In this document: positions 1 to 13,621 of the stretch, piece after piece | Layout of the letters: the number at the start of each line of letters is the position of its first letter | How positions within the stretch are numbered: the stretch's first letter is position 1 | Assembly (NCBI RefSeq): GCF_047495875.1 | Contig: NC_092460.1 | Location: forward strand, 8,050,520-8,114,519 | Direction: 5' to 3' | Length of the DNA: 64,000 bases | From: Pithys albifrons albifrons | Taxonomy: Eukaryota; Chordata; Aves; Passeriformes; Thamnophilidae | Notes under the pieces: generated by a model | What the model was told of the DNA's origin: nothing | The model's input: the letters and a program-made list of their open reading frames with translations, nothing else | Database searches by the model: none | Made by a program: the position numbers and the translations under genes

Positions 1-3000
1 CTGAGAACATGCAGGGACCTCTTTGCATGCTGAGAATTTGCTGCCTAGAGGTTTAATTCTCCCAGCTTTTTCTCCCTGGCCTCATGGGAAAATTTGCTGC
101 ATCAAACCAGTGTGAAAGATCATCCTGTTCAGGAGATCAGTCTGTTTAGGTCTCTGGATGTGATAAATGTAAATTTCACAAATGCCAAAATGAACTGCAA
201 TGAGCAGCACTGCCATTTTTGCTATTTTTAGTCTTTGCAAAAGTGGGAGCCATAACTTGCCCTCTACATTCCCTCTCACCATTTTCTGCTGATAGTCAGT
301 TGTTTGGCATATAAGGGAACCAAAATCTTGCTGTTCGTGACCAGTCTCTGTTTTGCCAGTTCTTTGCTTAGAGCTTTCTGCAGAAAATCTATTATTACAC
401 AGACACCATTGGAGATATTCCCACATCTTATTCCATCACTTTTAATCCTAGCAGCTTTGCTGGACTAGGTTCTCATGTAACTTGCTTTAGCTCCAAAAGT
501 CAAAGCTCATTTTGAATTACATGATGAATGTGTCTACCATTAAGCTTTTAATCAAAAATAAGGATTTGAGGACATGTAGATAATTCTTCCATGATGACTG
601 GGATGAATTAATTGCAACTAATTCTAGCTGTAAAACTTACTTGGAACTCAATAGTAGTCAATTTGCATGTTTAGAGAATTCAGGTGATTCTCTTTCCCAT
701 TAACTCCTGTGAAATTCAGCATATGATAAGCTGTAAGGAAACACAGGCAGGCTAAATGTAGTGATCTACCTCTGGCAGCATCAACCAGCCAGTGCTCCAG
801 TTTCCTTTGAGGTGCCGTAGCTCAGCGTATGTTCCCAGCACGCCGTCGAGCATCCTTATGCAATGCCATAAGAAGAGGGAATTAAGGCAGTCTCAGAGGT
901 CAGAGCCTCTGGACAGCTTTAGTTTTCAATCCCTTTCAGTGTCGTACACCTCACACGGATGATCTTGCAGTGGGATTTGCAGGGTTCAAAAGTTCTCTGG
1001 CCACAGATGGAAAGGACATGCCTTTTGAGTGGATGTGCTCTGCCATCGCCTTTCTTAACAGCTTGCAAAACATTTGCAAAGGCAGGCAGCACTTTTTCCT
1101 CCCCTTCCTCTTTTGCTGAATCTGTTTTTTCATTTACTTTGATTTATCATTGCACATAAATCTGGAGGTATCTTTGGACAACCTGCTGGAAAGCTGCGTG
1201 CTGGGTTTGCTTGTCTCAGCTTTCCTCTGGCCTGCAGCACAGCCTCGCAAAGCTGCAGAGGGAGCTGGTGGTGGGCACAGGGAGATCTCCTCTTTTCTGT
1301 GCAGTACCCCTGGCACCTGTCTGCCCTTGCCATGACACCTGCAGGTGCTGGTTGATCCATCAGTGCTCTGCAGATGGGGCTGCTGCCTGCAAGCAAGGAG
1401 GGCATGAGGAACCTCTGCCTGCACGTGTCACCAGTGCTGCTCTGAAATATGGTGGAAATCAGCTCAGTTCATGGGATAAACAGGTATCCAAAAGGCAGCA
1501 CTTAGACTGTAGTGAATTTGGAGGCAGATCTCTTGACCTTGCCTGGTGAAGCAGGCACAGTCCCAGCATCTGCAGGCAGATATGATGGGTGAGAACCTGC
1601 ACAGGCCAGGCAGCTGCTGAGACACAGAGTTTTATTGCAGCATTCTAAGATTCACACTGGGGCAAGGAGTGACTGTTCTACATCCCAGGGAATATTTTCA
1701 CCAATGAATCTAGCACAGCCCTAAAGTTTGTGGACCATGAAATGAGATTTCTCTTTAAGAGAGACAAAGAGAAGTATCAGCCTTTACTGAGTTATCCAAG
1801 TCCTTTCTACTGCTTTAAATCACCCTCCCAGGCCCCTCTGAGTGCTCTCTCACGCCAGGAATCCTTCATTAGATAACCCAGGAGTTTGCCAGGATAGTGG
1901 GAGCCAGCACCCATCCACAGCAAACAGCTGACTGCACAACTGCAGATGGAAGCCACTGAATTCCTGCAGCATGGTCTATTTCACCTATACATGAGCAAAA
2001 TGGTATGGGCTGCTCTCCAGGGGAGGGAGTTTATCAGGTAAAACAAAAATTTTCATGAGGTAATAGGTGCAGATTGTAATTCCTTGAATTAAGGGGAGTT
2101 TTACATTGTGTTAGAAAAATTCTGCATGACTCTGAACTGATTTGGGGAGGTCTGACTGGCCAGAGGAGAGGTGGCCTTAAGCATCCCTATTGTGCAGTGG
2201 CACTGGGAGATCAGTTTCCTTGGATGTGTGGGGATCCTACAGCATTGTAATCCTGGGAGCTCATGGAGAAGACATGTTCTGATGGTCACTCCAGGTCTTC
2301 CAAAATCCTGTCTTGAGCCATGTGAGTGTCAGCCGCTAAATCCGTGCTCAGGCTGTGCTGCCAATTTTGCTCACACAGGGAAGTGCCTAACATGGGGAAG
2401 CTGTCCTTGCTACTTCTTCCTCACTCCTGTTTCAGATCTCAAGGCAGGCAGGTTGCAGTTTGCTGCTTGGAGGGTTAGTAAGTTGCCCAGGACATCAGTG
2501 ACTTACCCTTCCAATGCAGCTTAGCACTGTTTGCATTTCCAGTTTAAAGGGAAGTCAGAAGCCCACCTGTGGTTGAACAGGGAATATTCAGATCCTCCCT
2601 TTCTTTGCTGCTTCAGACTCCTGGGAAGAAGTCCAGCTTGCAGAGTGCTGGACTGCTGCCTTCCCACTGCCCTTTGCTGCTTATGTGGTAAATATTCCAT
2701 TGGTGGGAAAGGGATGCTACAGAGCAGTTTGTGACATTGGCATAGAAGTTGTGTGCTACCTGGTGCCACTCTGTCCTGTCTCATGGCATTTTATCTCCTA
2801 AAATAGTGGGATTTTGCTAAGAACTTGCTTCCCTGCAATGAGTCACTTTGGGGGCCACATGTTTTTCAGTTGGAGCATTTTGTGATGCTGATGCCACAAG
2901 TTGTGAATACTCCTGGAGTGACAGATTAATTATTAACTGAGCAGCTTATGAATTTTTCAGTGTTTTCTCACACTGTGCATCACAAAGTGAAACCACCTTT

Positions 3001-6000
3001 TACGAGACAAAGATCGCTCCTAAAGTCCTACATCAAAGCTGCAAAATTGTCACCCATATTGTGATCTTGTTCAGCCTTCACATGAACATGTTTGCTTTGA
3101 AATACTTAATCAACCATTTGCTGAGCTACAGAGCTCCCAGCATATCAAAGGATGAGCAAACTGAAACTTTGAGGCTTTTGGCACCTCTCACCATGCATGA
3201 CATGTGCTGCACTAATTATTTTGGGAGGACTTAATCCAGGCTTAGGAAGGACACGAGTGGGTCACGGGTTTTGTCTTTGCCCTCCATCCAGGGAAAATAA
3301 TTCACAAAGTGGGGTTTTCAGACCCACTCAGCTGCATGGTGGTGTGCTGGACACAGAGAAAATTAATGCTGAGAATGCCCCAGCCAGGACAGTCCCTGCT
3401 CAGCAGCAGCCCCACCTGCACCTGCCTCCAGCTGTGCAGCCATTCCCTGTTGCCAGTGTTGCCGTGGGGGAAGATCAGCATAGGCACTGGCTGAGAATTT
3501 CTTGGAGAATTTCTTGGAGAATTTCTTGAAGCTTCCTTTCCTGAAGGTGCAGATCTGTTTCCATTCCCAGTGCAGCAGAAAGCAGGTTGCTGCAGCTCAA
3601 CATTTGCATTGCCAGAGCATTTCAGATGTGGTTTTCCAGAATCCCACTGCAAATGGCTGGTCCTCTATAGGAGCACATGGTACGGGAGGGTGACTGGATT
3701 CACTGCCGTGTTGGAACCTTCCTCAAGGGAGTGGAGATGCTTCCAGAGAGGCCCCAGTTATGTGTCAGAAATGGGGATGTGATGACACTTGCTAACTTTG
3801 CTGGGAAACAGGATCAGTATTAGCAGTGACTGACAGGGAGGGATTAAATTGTTAAGTAGTCCCAGTGGTTTCTGGCTGGGGCCGATGGCAATTATACCAA
3901 CAATACCTGTCACATCCACAGCATAATTGCCAGGCATTGAAGGTTAAATCTTCATGTTGCATCCTGTCATTATAAATCATAACCACATTATTTCCAGCAG
4001 TGCTGAGCTCAGAGCATGGGTGTAGCTCCGATGTCATGTTTCACTCACCTTGGTCTGTTGGGATTGTGTCCCATCAATCCATTTTTGGTGGCATGTCTGG
4101 ATTCACTCTGCTCTTACCGACTGGCCAAGTGCTGTGTACAGTGTGTCACTTGTGCCATCAGCGTTGTCCCCAGGCTGGTGGGTTGGCCCCTCTCACTGCA
4201 GCCGATGGTGTGAGGGCTGTGCCCTGCTCAGTCCCCAGACAGGTGCGTGGATCTGAGCAAAACTGCTTTGGGCTTAACAAAGAAGGAAAGAGGAAGGCAG
4301 CCTGTGCTGTTCCAGCGTCACGATTGGAGCCAGGGCTGTGGTTGTAAATGGTTAGGCTTTAAGCTGTGATAAACTGAAACTGGAGCTTTAAACAAAATGC
4401 CAAAACCATGGGGGTTTAAAGTCCCATAACACTGCTCATGTCCTTGTACTGCCTTTGGAATGAGTGGAAGTGAGCCTGGCCTCTGAACTTTAAAAACTGC
4501 ATGGATCAGGCTGGACAATGTTCAGGAGGTCTCTGACCCAGCAGTCAAACAGTTTAGGCATGGGTTTGGTAGGTGCCTGTGCATCTTGCTGCAGATCTTA
4601 TGGCCTAATTAGGTTGGTTGGTTTGCATCCGTTTCTGCCTTTCAAAAGTGTTGAGGAATTATCGCCTATTCCTCTTGCATAACAGGAGTCAAATGTTTTC
4701 AGTGGGTTCGTTTCAAGGGGGTGGAAGCAAGGGTTGCTCCTGCAGGCCAGAATCTGGTTCTTACTGGCAATGAAAACTGTCAGACTCACCTGATGAACAT
4801 TTTAAATCTGTTTCTTTCATTTAGTAGTGCCCACTAAAAAGTATTCTGTATTAACAGTTTATATGTAAAATACCCATGTCTTCTGCAAGGCCTTTTTTCT
4901 GCAGTTGAACTCTCACCAGGGGTTAAAGTAGGTTCCTACAACACCTGCAGCGATGGGTTGGCTGTGATGCCAGTCAGTTTTGGGTTCCACTCAGAACTTA
5001 ATGTATATGTGGCTTTTAATTTTTACTTTTTTGCTTTAACAACTGTTACACCAATGTCGATAATCTCTGCAGGGCAGGCAGAGAGAACTAATGTCATGTG
5101 CAGGGAGACATACGAAAACATCTAATTTACCAGCAGGCAGTTGGGTAATGATCAGTTGAGAATTGCAAATTATGCACGTCGTGTATTTGTGGCACACTGC
5201 TGAAGAAAAGCCCAGTGCATATGACTAATCATATATATACTGAAATTTATAATACTTTTCACATTTAATTGACTGGGGCAACCTTATGATTTATATCTTT
5301 GCTTTATTCATAGAACACCCATAACACAGTCATAATGCAGAACAAAACTGGTTCAGTTTCTCTTTGACTTTGTAAATCATTTATGTATTTGGCTGTTAAG
5401 TATTTGAATATAAAGTGGGCATGCATGTGGCAGATAACAAATAGCTGATTCTCTAGTTAAGAAATTGGAATTTAATTATATGGTCTGTGTTGCCTGATTT
5501 GGATGTTTGGTCTTGCTTTATGGCATGCCTCACATTTGCCCCTTGCCTTATTTCACAAGCAAAGTATATTTTATGGACACCAGCATTACTCTCTTAATGG
5601 CCCTGTACAGTGTTTTGACTGTGAAAAATGTACTCAGCTTCCCTTGGTGGCAGCAGGAGCCTTTTCCAGGCACAGGAGGCCTTCCTAGGCACAGGAGGAG
5701 ACAGCGGCTGAACTGCTGGGCTGCTGCTCTTCGTCAAAAGAGATCTGCTGGAAGGTCCAGGAGAACAAGCAGGGGCTGCCTCATTAGTACCATTCTGTAG
5801 ACAACAAGAAGAAAATGTTGGTTTGGCTACTACAGACTGTAATGTCTTTCCCAAACATCAGTTTTTGCCATGGAGCTATCATGCCAAGTCATTGAAAATA
5901 CAGCTTGGAAAGACTTTTTTTCTTTTAAATACTGGGTTACTTGGCCTGGCATCACTACTTAATCTTGGGAAGCACAGCCCTGGAAAGCAATACCTTATCC

Positions 6001-7078
6001 ACTCAACCACAGCCACGGAGGCTGCCTAGGGTGCTTGTTGCCTCCTAAGAAAAATAATCTTCTGCTGTCAGATTGTTCCTTGACACCTGTAGCATCACTG
6101 GAGAACATCTGCAAAATCAAGACAGTGCCGAAAGCATGAGGCAGTTTGCTGGCTCCTTATCATACCACAAAAACAGCCCTCCTCCACAGCAGCATCCTCG
6201 ATTTCTAAATTTAGACCCAGAGTTATTTAGGGGAGTGTGTGATTAACCTCAATTACTGTAGCTCAGATGGTATTCAAATAATGCCCCCTCTTTCAGAGTT
6301 GCAAAGAAATGGAAATCTAGTGCTGTACATTTCCTACCCTTGATGAAGCAGCTCCGAGAGCCGCTTGAACACTGGTGCATTTGTTCATAGAGAAATTATT
6401 GGAGGCAGCTTGTCCTGACAGGTGCTGGTGGTCCATGTCTCTGTCTTTGGGATCAGAAATACAAAAGATGGAAGCAGCAGGTTATGTGGTGCAGGTGGTG
6501 TGAATGAAACCACTGAAGCTTCAGTGAATTTATATCACAGTCATGACACTTCATAGTTTTGCTGAATTAAAACAGGAATGAAGACTTTCAAAAGCTAATA
6601 AAAAAATCCACTTTTCTTCAATCTCAGCCATAGTCAGTGTTGCCTCTCTGGAAAATCATCAGAGATGGCAAGAAGGGATGTGAGTGTTTGGTGATCTGGA
6701 GCTGCCAAGTGTCCAGCCCTGGCAAAATGTGCTGTGGCTTCTCAAGCACCAGAGAAGTGAGAGCCTCTGGAGGGCACCCCCTTCCAGGGTTTCAGGTAGT
6801 CTCATCCTGGGACACAGGGCAAAGTGGGTGCAAGACCTCAGAGTGAGGATGTTCAGCCCCAGGAGGCAGCTGAACAGGCATTAAAACTGTCTGTGTTGGG
6901 ATGGTGAGCATCATGTGTGTCTTTTGTGGGGACTCCTGTTCCAGAAGGAACACCACTCCCTCTGTGCTATACTTTATTGATAATGGAGTGCAAGTGGCCA
7001 ACTTGAAGAACTGAACTGCTCATGAGGGTGCTGCATTGGTTAATTTTTCACCTTGATTTGTCTTTTGTTTTTATACAG
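1..7078 (+). other. CADPS: Intron (3' part) upstream of the first exon
   Basis: At least 7 kb of non-coding sequence ending in a normal acceptor (ttttatacag). I found no exon, RNA gene or recognisable transposon. Short open frames on both strands look like chance: none has a protein-like pattern or matching splice sites. It contains one short tandem repeat at 3493-3528. The intron begins outside the window. Confidence 0.8.
3493..3528. repeat. 12-bp tandem repeat, three perfect copies
   Basis: The unit gagaatttcttg is repeated three times without mismatch. It lies within the first intron. There is no sign that it is coding or regulatory. Confidence 0.95.
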
Positions 7079-7159
7079 CTGGACAACCCAGATGAGCAAG
7101 CAGCACAGATCAGACGTGAGTTAGATGGACGTCTCCAAATGGCAGAGCAAATTGCCAAG
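7079..7159 (+). CDS. CADPS: CADPS exon: [10 protein letters not shown]...AEQIAK segment
   Basis: An 81-nt exon coding for 27 residues, beginning [17 protein letters not shown] and ending QMAEQIAK. It belongs to the helical region N-terminal to the C2 domain of CAPS proteins. The acceptor is ttatacag and the donor is AAG|gtaaaa; both flanking introns are phase 0. The exon is too short for a length-based ORF search and was found by recognising the peptide and its splice sites. No specific activity is known to me for this segment. CADPS and CADPS2 are very similar here, so this exon alone would not separate them; the next one does. Confidence 0.96.
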
Positions 7160-10100
7160 GTAAAAAATAGTCTTTATTAATAAGATCTTCATATAAAAGT
7201 AGTTTGATGCAGGCCTCCAGGTCCTGTCATTCTTTTATAGGTTTCTTCTCCCAGTAATCACTAGATAAAAATTAGCAGGTTTTTAAATACAAACAAAACA
7301 AGTACAGCTGAAGCAGTTGTGATGTGCATTTCGTGGAATGTCCTGATGAGCTGGGACAGGTTTGGTTCCTGCAAAATCCCTTACAAATCCTCAGCAGTGT
7401 TGAAGATACTGTCAAATTCTTGTCAAATTTCTGTGTTAGGCGATAAGGTGGGTGATGGCATGTACAAAGGAGACAGAAATTGCCCTGAAGGGATTTGTGC
7501 CTTTTGTTGGGCTGCTGGGAGCCACAGTTTCCTGCCTGTAGGTAAGTGCTGCCTCAGTAAAGGTTCTTCACGTTTGTTGTCCCAAACAAGTTCACACTAT
7601 ATATAAGAGCAGTCAGGCCAGTGTTGCACCCTGCGGACATTGCTGCTGTTTGGAGCAGCAGACACAGAACCTCCAAACAGTTTTAATAATCAAGCACCTG
7701 GCTGAGCTCCCTGGAGACCCTTCTGTGAGGAGCCATCTCCTCGCCCTCATACAGAGCAGATTTATGTGGCCTCTGATGGACCACAGATAGAGAGGGTCCT
7801 GTTGACATCTGTAAATCCAAGACTTTATCTTTGCCTCTAATTAATTGTTCTGAGTCACTGATAAAGCCCTAATGTGGCAGAAGTCATTGGGAATGATCTA
7901 TCTGGCCATTCTTAATAATCAAGAAAACATTACTAGAAGGAAAAGGTCTATTCAAAGAGACAGGCTCAGTCTAGTGGCCTGCCTTTCAGCAGCAGCCCTC
8001 CCAGCACTGAGCTGTGTCCATACTGGGATTTTGTGTAAGGAAGGTAATACCAGAGCTGTTTGCAGCCACACTGATACCATTGGTTGGGAAAAGCAGAGCA
8101 CATTCATTTATGCTCAGGCATTAGTAAGGATGCTGTTGGTGGCCTCACAGCTCCTCCTCATTAACACTTCTGTTAAACAGCTGCTGCTGTTGTATCTTTG
8201 GGGATGTAGGCTCTGGTTTCCTCACTTCACTGATAAAATTAGTGAGATGACCAAGGATTATGTGGCCAAATGATGGTGCAGCAAAGCAGCAAACTGACTG
8301 CAGCTCTCTTGTTCAGCATTTGGCCCTTTGCCATTTTATTGTTGTCAAGAAAACCTATAGTATTCATTTGCAGTGAAATGTAAGCCCCCATGCAGATCAT
8401 GACTGCTCCGATTCTGAGATGGGTAGCCAGGCCCTCAGTGCCAGAATAAGATTGCCTGGTTTTGTAGTTTAATTTTCTCTTTGTGGCATGTGGGACAAGA
8501 ATATGCATGATTCAGTAGCAGCCAGCAGAAGCTGCAGCTTCATGAATTATTTTTTGCAAATGAGAATTTGCCATTTTCATTCTTCCCCCAAGGATGCTGA
8601 AAACAAACCATGACACTACTGGCCCTGCGAGAGACAGTCAGGGGAAACTCCTGTATATAACCTGACTTATCCCTGTGCAGAATTCAACCTTCAAAATACA
8701 ACTATACATCTTGGAGGGTGGGTTTTATTAAAAGGGACTTACCTGTGATTCAGCTGGCAGCTATTGATATTTAATCTCCTTCATGGTACTGCTGCAGGCC
8801 TCTCTCCAGAATGTCAGGTCCTGCCAGCATCTGTTTGTGAGAAACCTTGTTCTTTCAGACCCATGAATACCATCTTTTGGAGGCATCCAAATGACCTTTT
8901 GAATCCTCCTCTATATCCCTCTTTCTGGGCAAGGCTGCTTTCCCTCCAGCAGAGCACAGGTTCACAATTCAGCTCAGTGAAAGGATAGCATTTCCAATTT
9001 TATCTCCAATTTGCAGCTTTTAATACAGATTTGCTGCACAGGGAGGCTTACAGTGCTCATGAAACGAGCCCTGAGGTGGCTGTCTTGGAGATTCCATGCT
9101 CAAGACAAATTAATGCCTCATTAATAAATTAAGAAATTCACACTAGGACATTTGCACTTCAGAGGCAGCAAAGGCTGTGAAGTCTGACAGGACCCAGCAC
9201 TGCAGTGTTGCAGAACCAGTGGCTCTGCCAGCCCTCGTCTGACCTGTCGTGTGACCTTGAACGAGTCACTGTGCACGCAGCTTTCCTGCCTCTGGGTACC
9301 AGGGCACAGCTCTGGGTCTTTTTGCCTTCCTGTGTGACCAGGGGAGTGCAGCTCAGCACAGCACTAGGGCAGCATTAGGCAGGGTCCCCCACTGAGCCTG
9401 ACTCCATCAAAGCACATAAGCCCTGCCTTGGAGCCAAGCAGCCTGAGGATCATGCTCCAAAGTCAAGCAGATGTTTTAAAGCTGAATGTGGACAGGCTTT
9501 TCATTCTGCATGTTGTACTTTTCCAGAAGCTAAATGGAGCAGCATTACAGCTGAGAGCTGAGAGATGCCAAGGCAGACGTGTATTTTCCTCTGCAGTAGC
9601 AGTGGCTCTGCTTTCCTGTGGTGCCTTTTCCCCCATCCAGTCACCTGGCCTCAACAACAAGGAGGATCATGTGTAGGGGTAACTAAGTGAGATGATGGCA
9701 TCAGAGTGATATGTCCATCTGGGACTGGAGCTTCTCTGCTCCAGCCTGCTGGACTGGTCACTTCTCACAGTTTGTTAACTCTGCTTCTCTCCATGCTTGT
9801 CCCCATTCCCAGTCCTCCCTCTGCTCAAAGTACATGTGGAGGTCACTAGCACCCTTTCTTACTGTTGTCTGCATCTCTTGATCATGTCTTACTCGAGGTT
9901 TCCCCAGCTTTATCTCCAGTCTGATGGGTAACTTGAGACCACACTTGCATTTCCATCATCAGTTAAATAGTCCCAGTTAAACTGTTATGCGTCACTTTAA
10001 ACAACATTTTAAGCTGTACTATGAGAAGTCGTTGGTGGTATACAGTGAAATGTCTTAGTCCTTGCTGCACTTCTGAAGAGGCTTGTGGAGGTAATGCCAA

Positions 10101-11392
10101 AATTGCAGTCCCTGGAGAGATGGATGGCAGCAGGGTAAAAGAGCAATAATGTCTGAACATCACTGCTTCAGCAGTAGTTCTCAAAATCCACAAAACAGTT
10201 GTTTTGGTTTTTTTCCTAAGGGTGACTTGCAACTTATACAATGCATAGACAATAAAGCAGAATGATTAGGTAGTTTATCTTATGCCAGGTCTAATTTACA
10301 TGAGGGAATTACTTCCCAAGATTGAGACTGGAAACAGATGACTATATTTTAACTGCTTAGTGAGGGAGCTGCTGTGAGCTGTGCTTGTGATGGGTAAGCT
10401 ATTGAGGACTGATGCAAAAACTAGTGCAGTGGAGTACTTTTTCAGCAGCTTGATGACAGTCTTCTAGAAGAAACATGACCCTATTTTCCTTTCTAGCATA
10501 CATTTTACTAACAGCTTTTTACAATATTATGAGTTGCCACTAAGACACTTTGCATGTCAGCCTCACATTCCCTGGCTGCAGATGCTGCCTCACTGTCACA
10601 TGCCTTGCACAGTCGCTTGTAACCCACTGAGATGTTTGAATCCTGACCAGATTCAGGGCATGGGAAGAATTGTCAGAAGGCGTAGGGCTCAGACCTGTTG
10701 GTGGGCAGCAGTTCAAAGCTGAGAACATGCACTGGGGAACATCATGCTTTTTTCTCACTGTCATCTTTGGGTTTAATCTTTAAATTTCCTGTTGACAACA
10801 AGGAGCACTGGAGTGAAAGGTTGTCTTCCTGGAGGGAGACTCAGGCCCTGACAAGTAGTGAAAAGGGTGTTTTACCCCCTCTTCCAGTTGGGACCACATA
10901 TTACTGCCCACACATTGCTGAATTTCCCTCTTTGGGCTCCTTTCATGCCTAAAAAACCAATGGAACAACTGCTCAGAAGTGCTTTATAAGGAGTTGGTAC
11001 TTTTGGGAGACTGGAAAACAAGTCCCTTACTGTCAGCATCCTTTGAATCCTTGGTAAATTGCTGTCAGTCACAAAGTTCAGCTGTGAGCTGGCCTGGAGT
11101 GTTTGTAATTGTGAATACATACATATGAAAAAGTCCATTTGCTGATAAGAAAATCAATGAAATGCTAGTGCATGCAAGAAATGGGGAAGTTGGACAAGTA
11201 CCAAGTAGTAATTCTATGGGAAGCTAATAATGTTTCTACATTACCCGGGGGAAGCTGTAATTTGTCATCTGCTTTGTGAGAGTTCCCTGCTAGCAAACCC
11301 CTGCAGATGCTCCTGGGGGATTCTTCCAGTGCAACAGGTGGTCGCTGATTGTCATAACCATTCATTCTGTTGTGTTTTTTCCCAAACACAAG
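7160..11392 (+). other. CADPS: Intron 1 (4.2 kb)
   Basis: Phase 0 GT-AG intron. I see no further exon or mobile element in it. One AG|GTAAGT juxtaposition at 7540-7547, with a pyrimidine-rich lead-in, resembles a recursive splice site and is treated as a finding. The remainder is ordinary CpG-poor intron sequence. Confidence 0.85.
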
Positions 11393-11629
11393 GAACGCAA
11401 GTTTCCCAAGTTTGTGTCCAAAGAAATGGAGAACATGTACATTGAGGAGCTGAAGTCATCTGTCAATCTCCTGATGGCAAACCTGGAGAGCATGCCTGTG
11501 TCTAAAGGAGGCTCCGAGTTCAAGCTGCAGAAGCTGAAACGGAGCCACAACACCTCAATAATTGACATGGGAGAAGAAAATGAGAACCAGCTTTCCAAGT
11601 CAGACGTCGTGTTGTCGTTCTCCCTGGAG
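11393..11629 (+). CDS. CADPS: CADPS exon: pre-C2 region and start of C2
   Basis: A 237-nt exon coding for 79 residues, from [20 protein letters not shown] to [12 protein letters not shown]. The first part is a conserved helical stretch ([20 protein letters not shown]); the last ten or so residues form the first strand of the C2 domain. The acceptor is aaacacaag and the donor GAG|gtaaga; both flanking introns are phase 0. The residues [12 protein letters not shown] and the [12 protein letters not shown] wording fit CADPS better than CADPS2, as far as I recall the two. Reading through the donor meets a stop about 90 nt into the intron, so retention would truncate the protein before the C2 domain is complete. 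Confidence 0.97.
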
Positions 11630-13499
11630 GTAAGATTCACACACACGACAGAGTACAGAGTTCGTGGGAGTAAAAATCACAGCAGCCAACTTCTGCTCAC
11701 TTCAAACTTCAGTTAGGTAGAGTGAGGTGAGTAGAAATCACTTTCTGATATCCATGAGAAATGGCTCCTCTCTGGTTACCGGAAGCTTTTCCTATGATCA
11801 AACACTATGTCCTTTCTGGTGTCTCACCATCTTGTCAGAACAAACTGTGTGATATACACTGTCTGACATTTCCTGCTGATTTATATCAAATGTCTCAGAA
11901 ATCTGCATAATTAACTGAGCTCTTTGTGCAGTTGTTACTGAGTGTTATCCAGTAAACCTGAGCCCTTATTGTCCCCAAAACCAATGCAATAATGCAACAC
12001 CCTAAATGTCAGTATGTTTAATTATTGCCAGTTAGAGGTGTCACTGTGTTTTCCTGCAAGAATTGCCCCCTCTTTGAAGGATTGTTAAAAATTGCTGGTG
12101 TTTGAATGCACCCAACAGATTGGATTGCAGTTTGTGTGGAAATACTTCGCTGTGCTGGCTTGCTCTTTGCTCCGAACGCCGACTTTCTGCTCAGTGCTCT
12201 ATCGAGCCCAGGGGAAGGCAGTGTGCTGTGGGACCTCCATTACCTCTGACACAGGCTGCCTTAGTCCTGGAACAGTGTTGCTCTGTAGTTGTTTTCAGCC
12301 AACTCAGTTGTTTGGGGCAAACATATTTGTGGTCTATTTGCAGGCATATTTACTTCAAGGAGTCATCAGCTCACCCGTGCAGAGTTGTGGTTGTCTGTCA
12401 ATGAGTGGGTTTATGTTACATTGTCAAAACAACTACCAGGATGGAGTCAAGAATGTAGGATGCAGAGAAATCATAAAATTCTATTTTTATGTTCTTTTCC
12501 TGTTTATTTCTCATCTTAAAAGGGTCTCTTGTTATACATATCACACCAGTGCAAAGCTAACAACACTGGTTGTCTGGTCTCAGAGTTTAACTCCTTAGAT
12601 GTCTGAAACCATCTTTAGTATTTGGTTCAGTCTTATTTAAAAATAGGGCTGTGAACTCAGAGATCATGCCTTCAAGAGCAGCATTAAACAAAGCCTGGCT
12701 TCCAAGCATTCCTGTATGGAGGAGCAGGGAAGTATCACAAAGCAGTAAAACTCCCAAGTTGCAGAAGCCTGTGCAGTGTGTACAGCCCTGTGTGAAGGGA
12801 CTCGACCTTACAATGGGGTGTCTCAAGTACTTTGCTCCAGCTGAAACCCTTCTGGTGGGGAACCAAAGCTCAGTGAAGCACTGACTTCAGGATCTGGCAG
12901 GTCTGGGCACTGCTTAGTGCTCAAAACTCTTGCTGCAAGAGAGCTTTTATCAAAAATGTGCGCTCATTAGAGGGTTTGTGGAGTTCTGTGTGCCAGGGAG
13001 GGCATCTCCAGCTCAAGCCAGATCAGAAGACCTGAGGAGAAAAATTTTAACCCCTTGTGTACATACTTCACAGATATCTGTAATAAATCAGGAACAGAAA
13101 CTCCCTGGTGTTTCTTGTAGAAATGTTTAAGATATGTGGTTAATGGGATTAATCACCTTTAAAAAAAGAAAAAAGGGTAATTACCTTCAAGAAACTTGGA
13201 TGGTGATTTCTTAATAAGATTTCATATAAGAAAGTAAAGATGGAGAAAGTTGTTTTTTTTTACCAGGGCTGTAGAGTGATTATAAGGGGCAACAGTTTTA
13301 GCAGAGGGAGTCCTGATCTCCATACAGGCCTCACTGGCTGGGGCTCAGCCTGGTAGTGCCACCATCCCTGCCCACCTGCCACCATGAACTTCCAGCAGCA
13401 CCTGAAGTACCCCAGCACTGCCTGACGCCTGGGTTCAAGAGCCACAGCAAGGTCTGAAGGAGGTTGCTCCTCTTACATTTCTCTTTCTCTGCCTGACAG
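11630..13499 (+). other. CADPS: Intron 2 (1.9 kb)
   Basis: Phase 0 GT-AG intron with donor gtaaga and acceptor ctgcctgacag. A 168-residue open frame at 12092-12598 has no protein-like pattern and no compatible splice sites. Nothing else is supported. Confidence 0.87.
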
Positions 13500-13621
13500 G
13501 TTGTCATCATGGAGGTGCAGGGTCTGAAGTCACTTGCCCCAAACCGTATCGTGTACTGCACCATGGAAGTCGAAGGTGGGGAGAAGCTGCAGACTGACCA
13601 GGCTGAAGCCTCAAAGCCAAC
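13500..13621 (+). CDS. CADPS: CADPS exon: C2 domain, first part
   Basis: A 122-nt exon coding for 40 residues plus two bases of a threonine codon: [20 protein letters not shown], then [20 protein letters not shown]. It forms the early beta strands of the C2 domain (strand [10 protein letters not shown]). Reports on CAPS describe this domain as supporting homodimer formation. The acceptor is tctctgcctgacag and the donor AC|gtaagt; the following intron is phase 2. It joins the preceding exon directly as SLE|VVIMEV. Confidence is high because the peptide is nearly invariant in the family. Confidence 0.97.

Noticed and set aside
12092..12598. 168-codon open frame on the + strand in intron 2
   Set aside because: Cysteine- and serine-rich translation with no family resemblance, no splice sites in matching phase, and no start or end context. 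It is consistent with a chance open frame.
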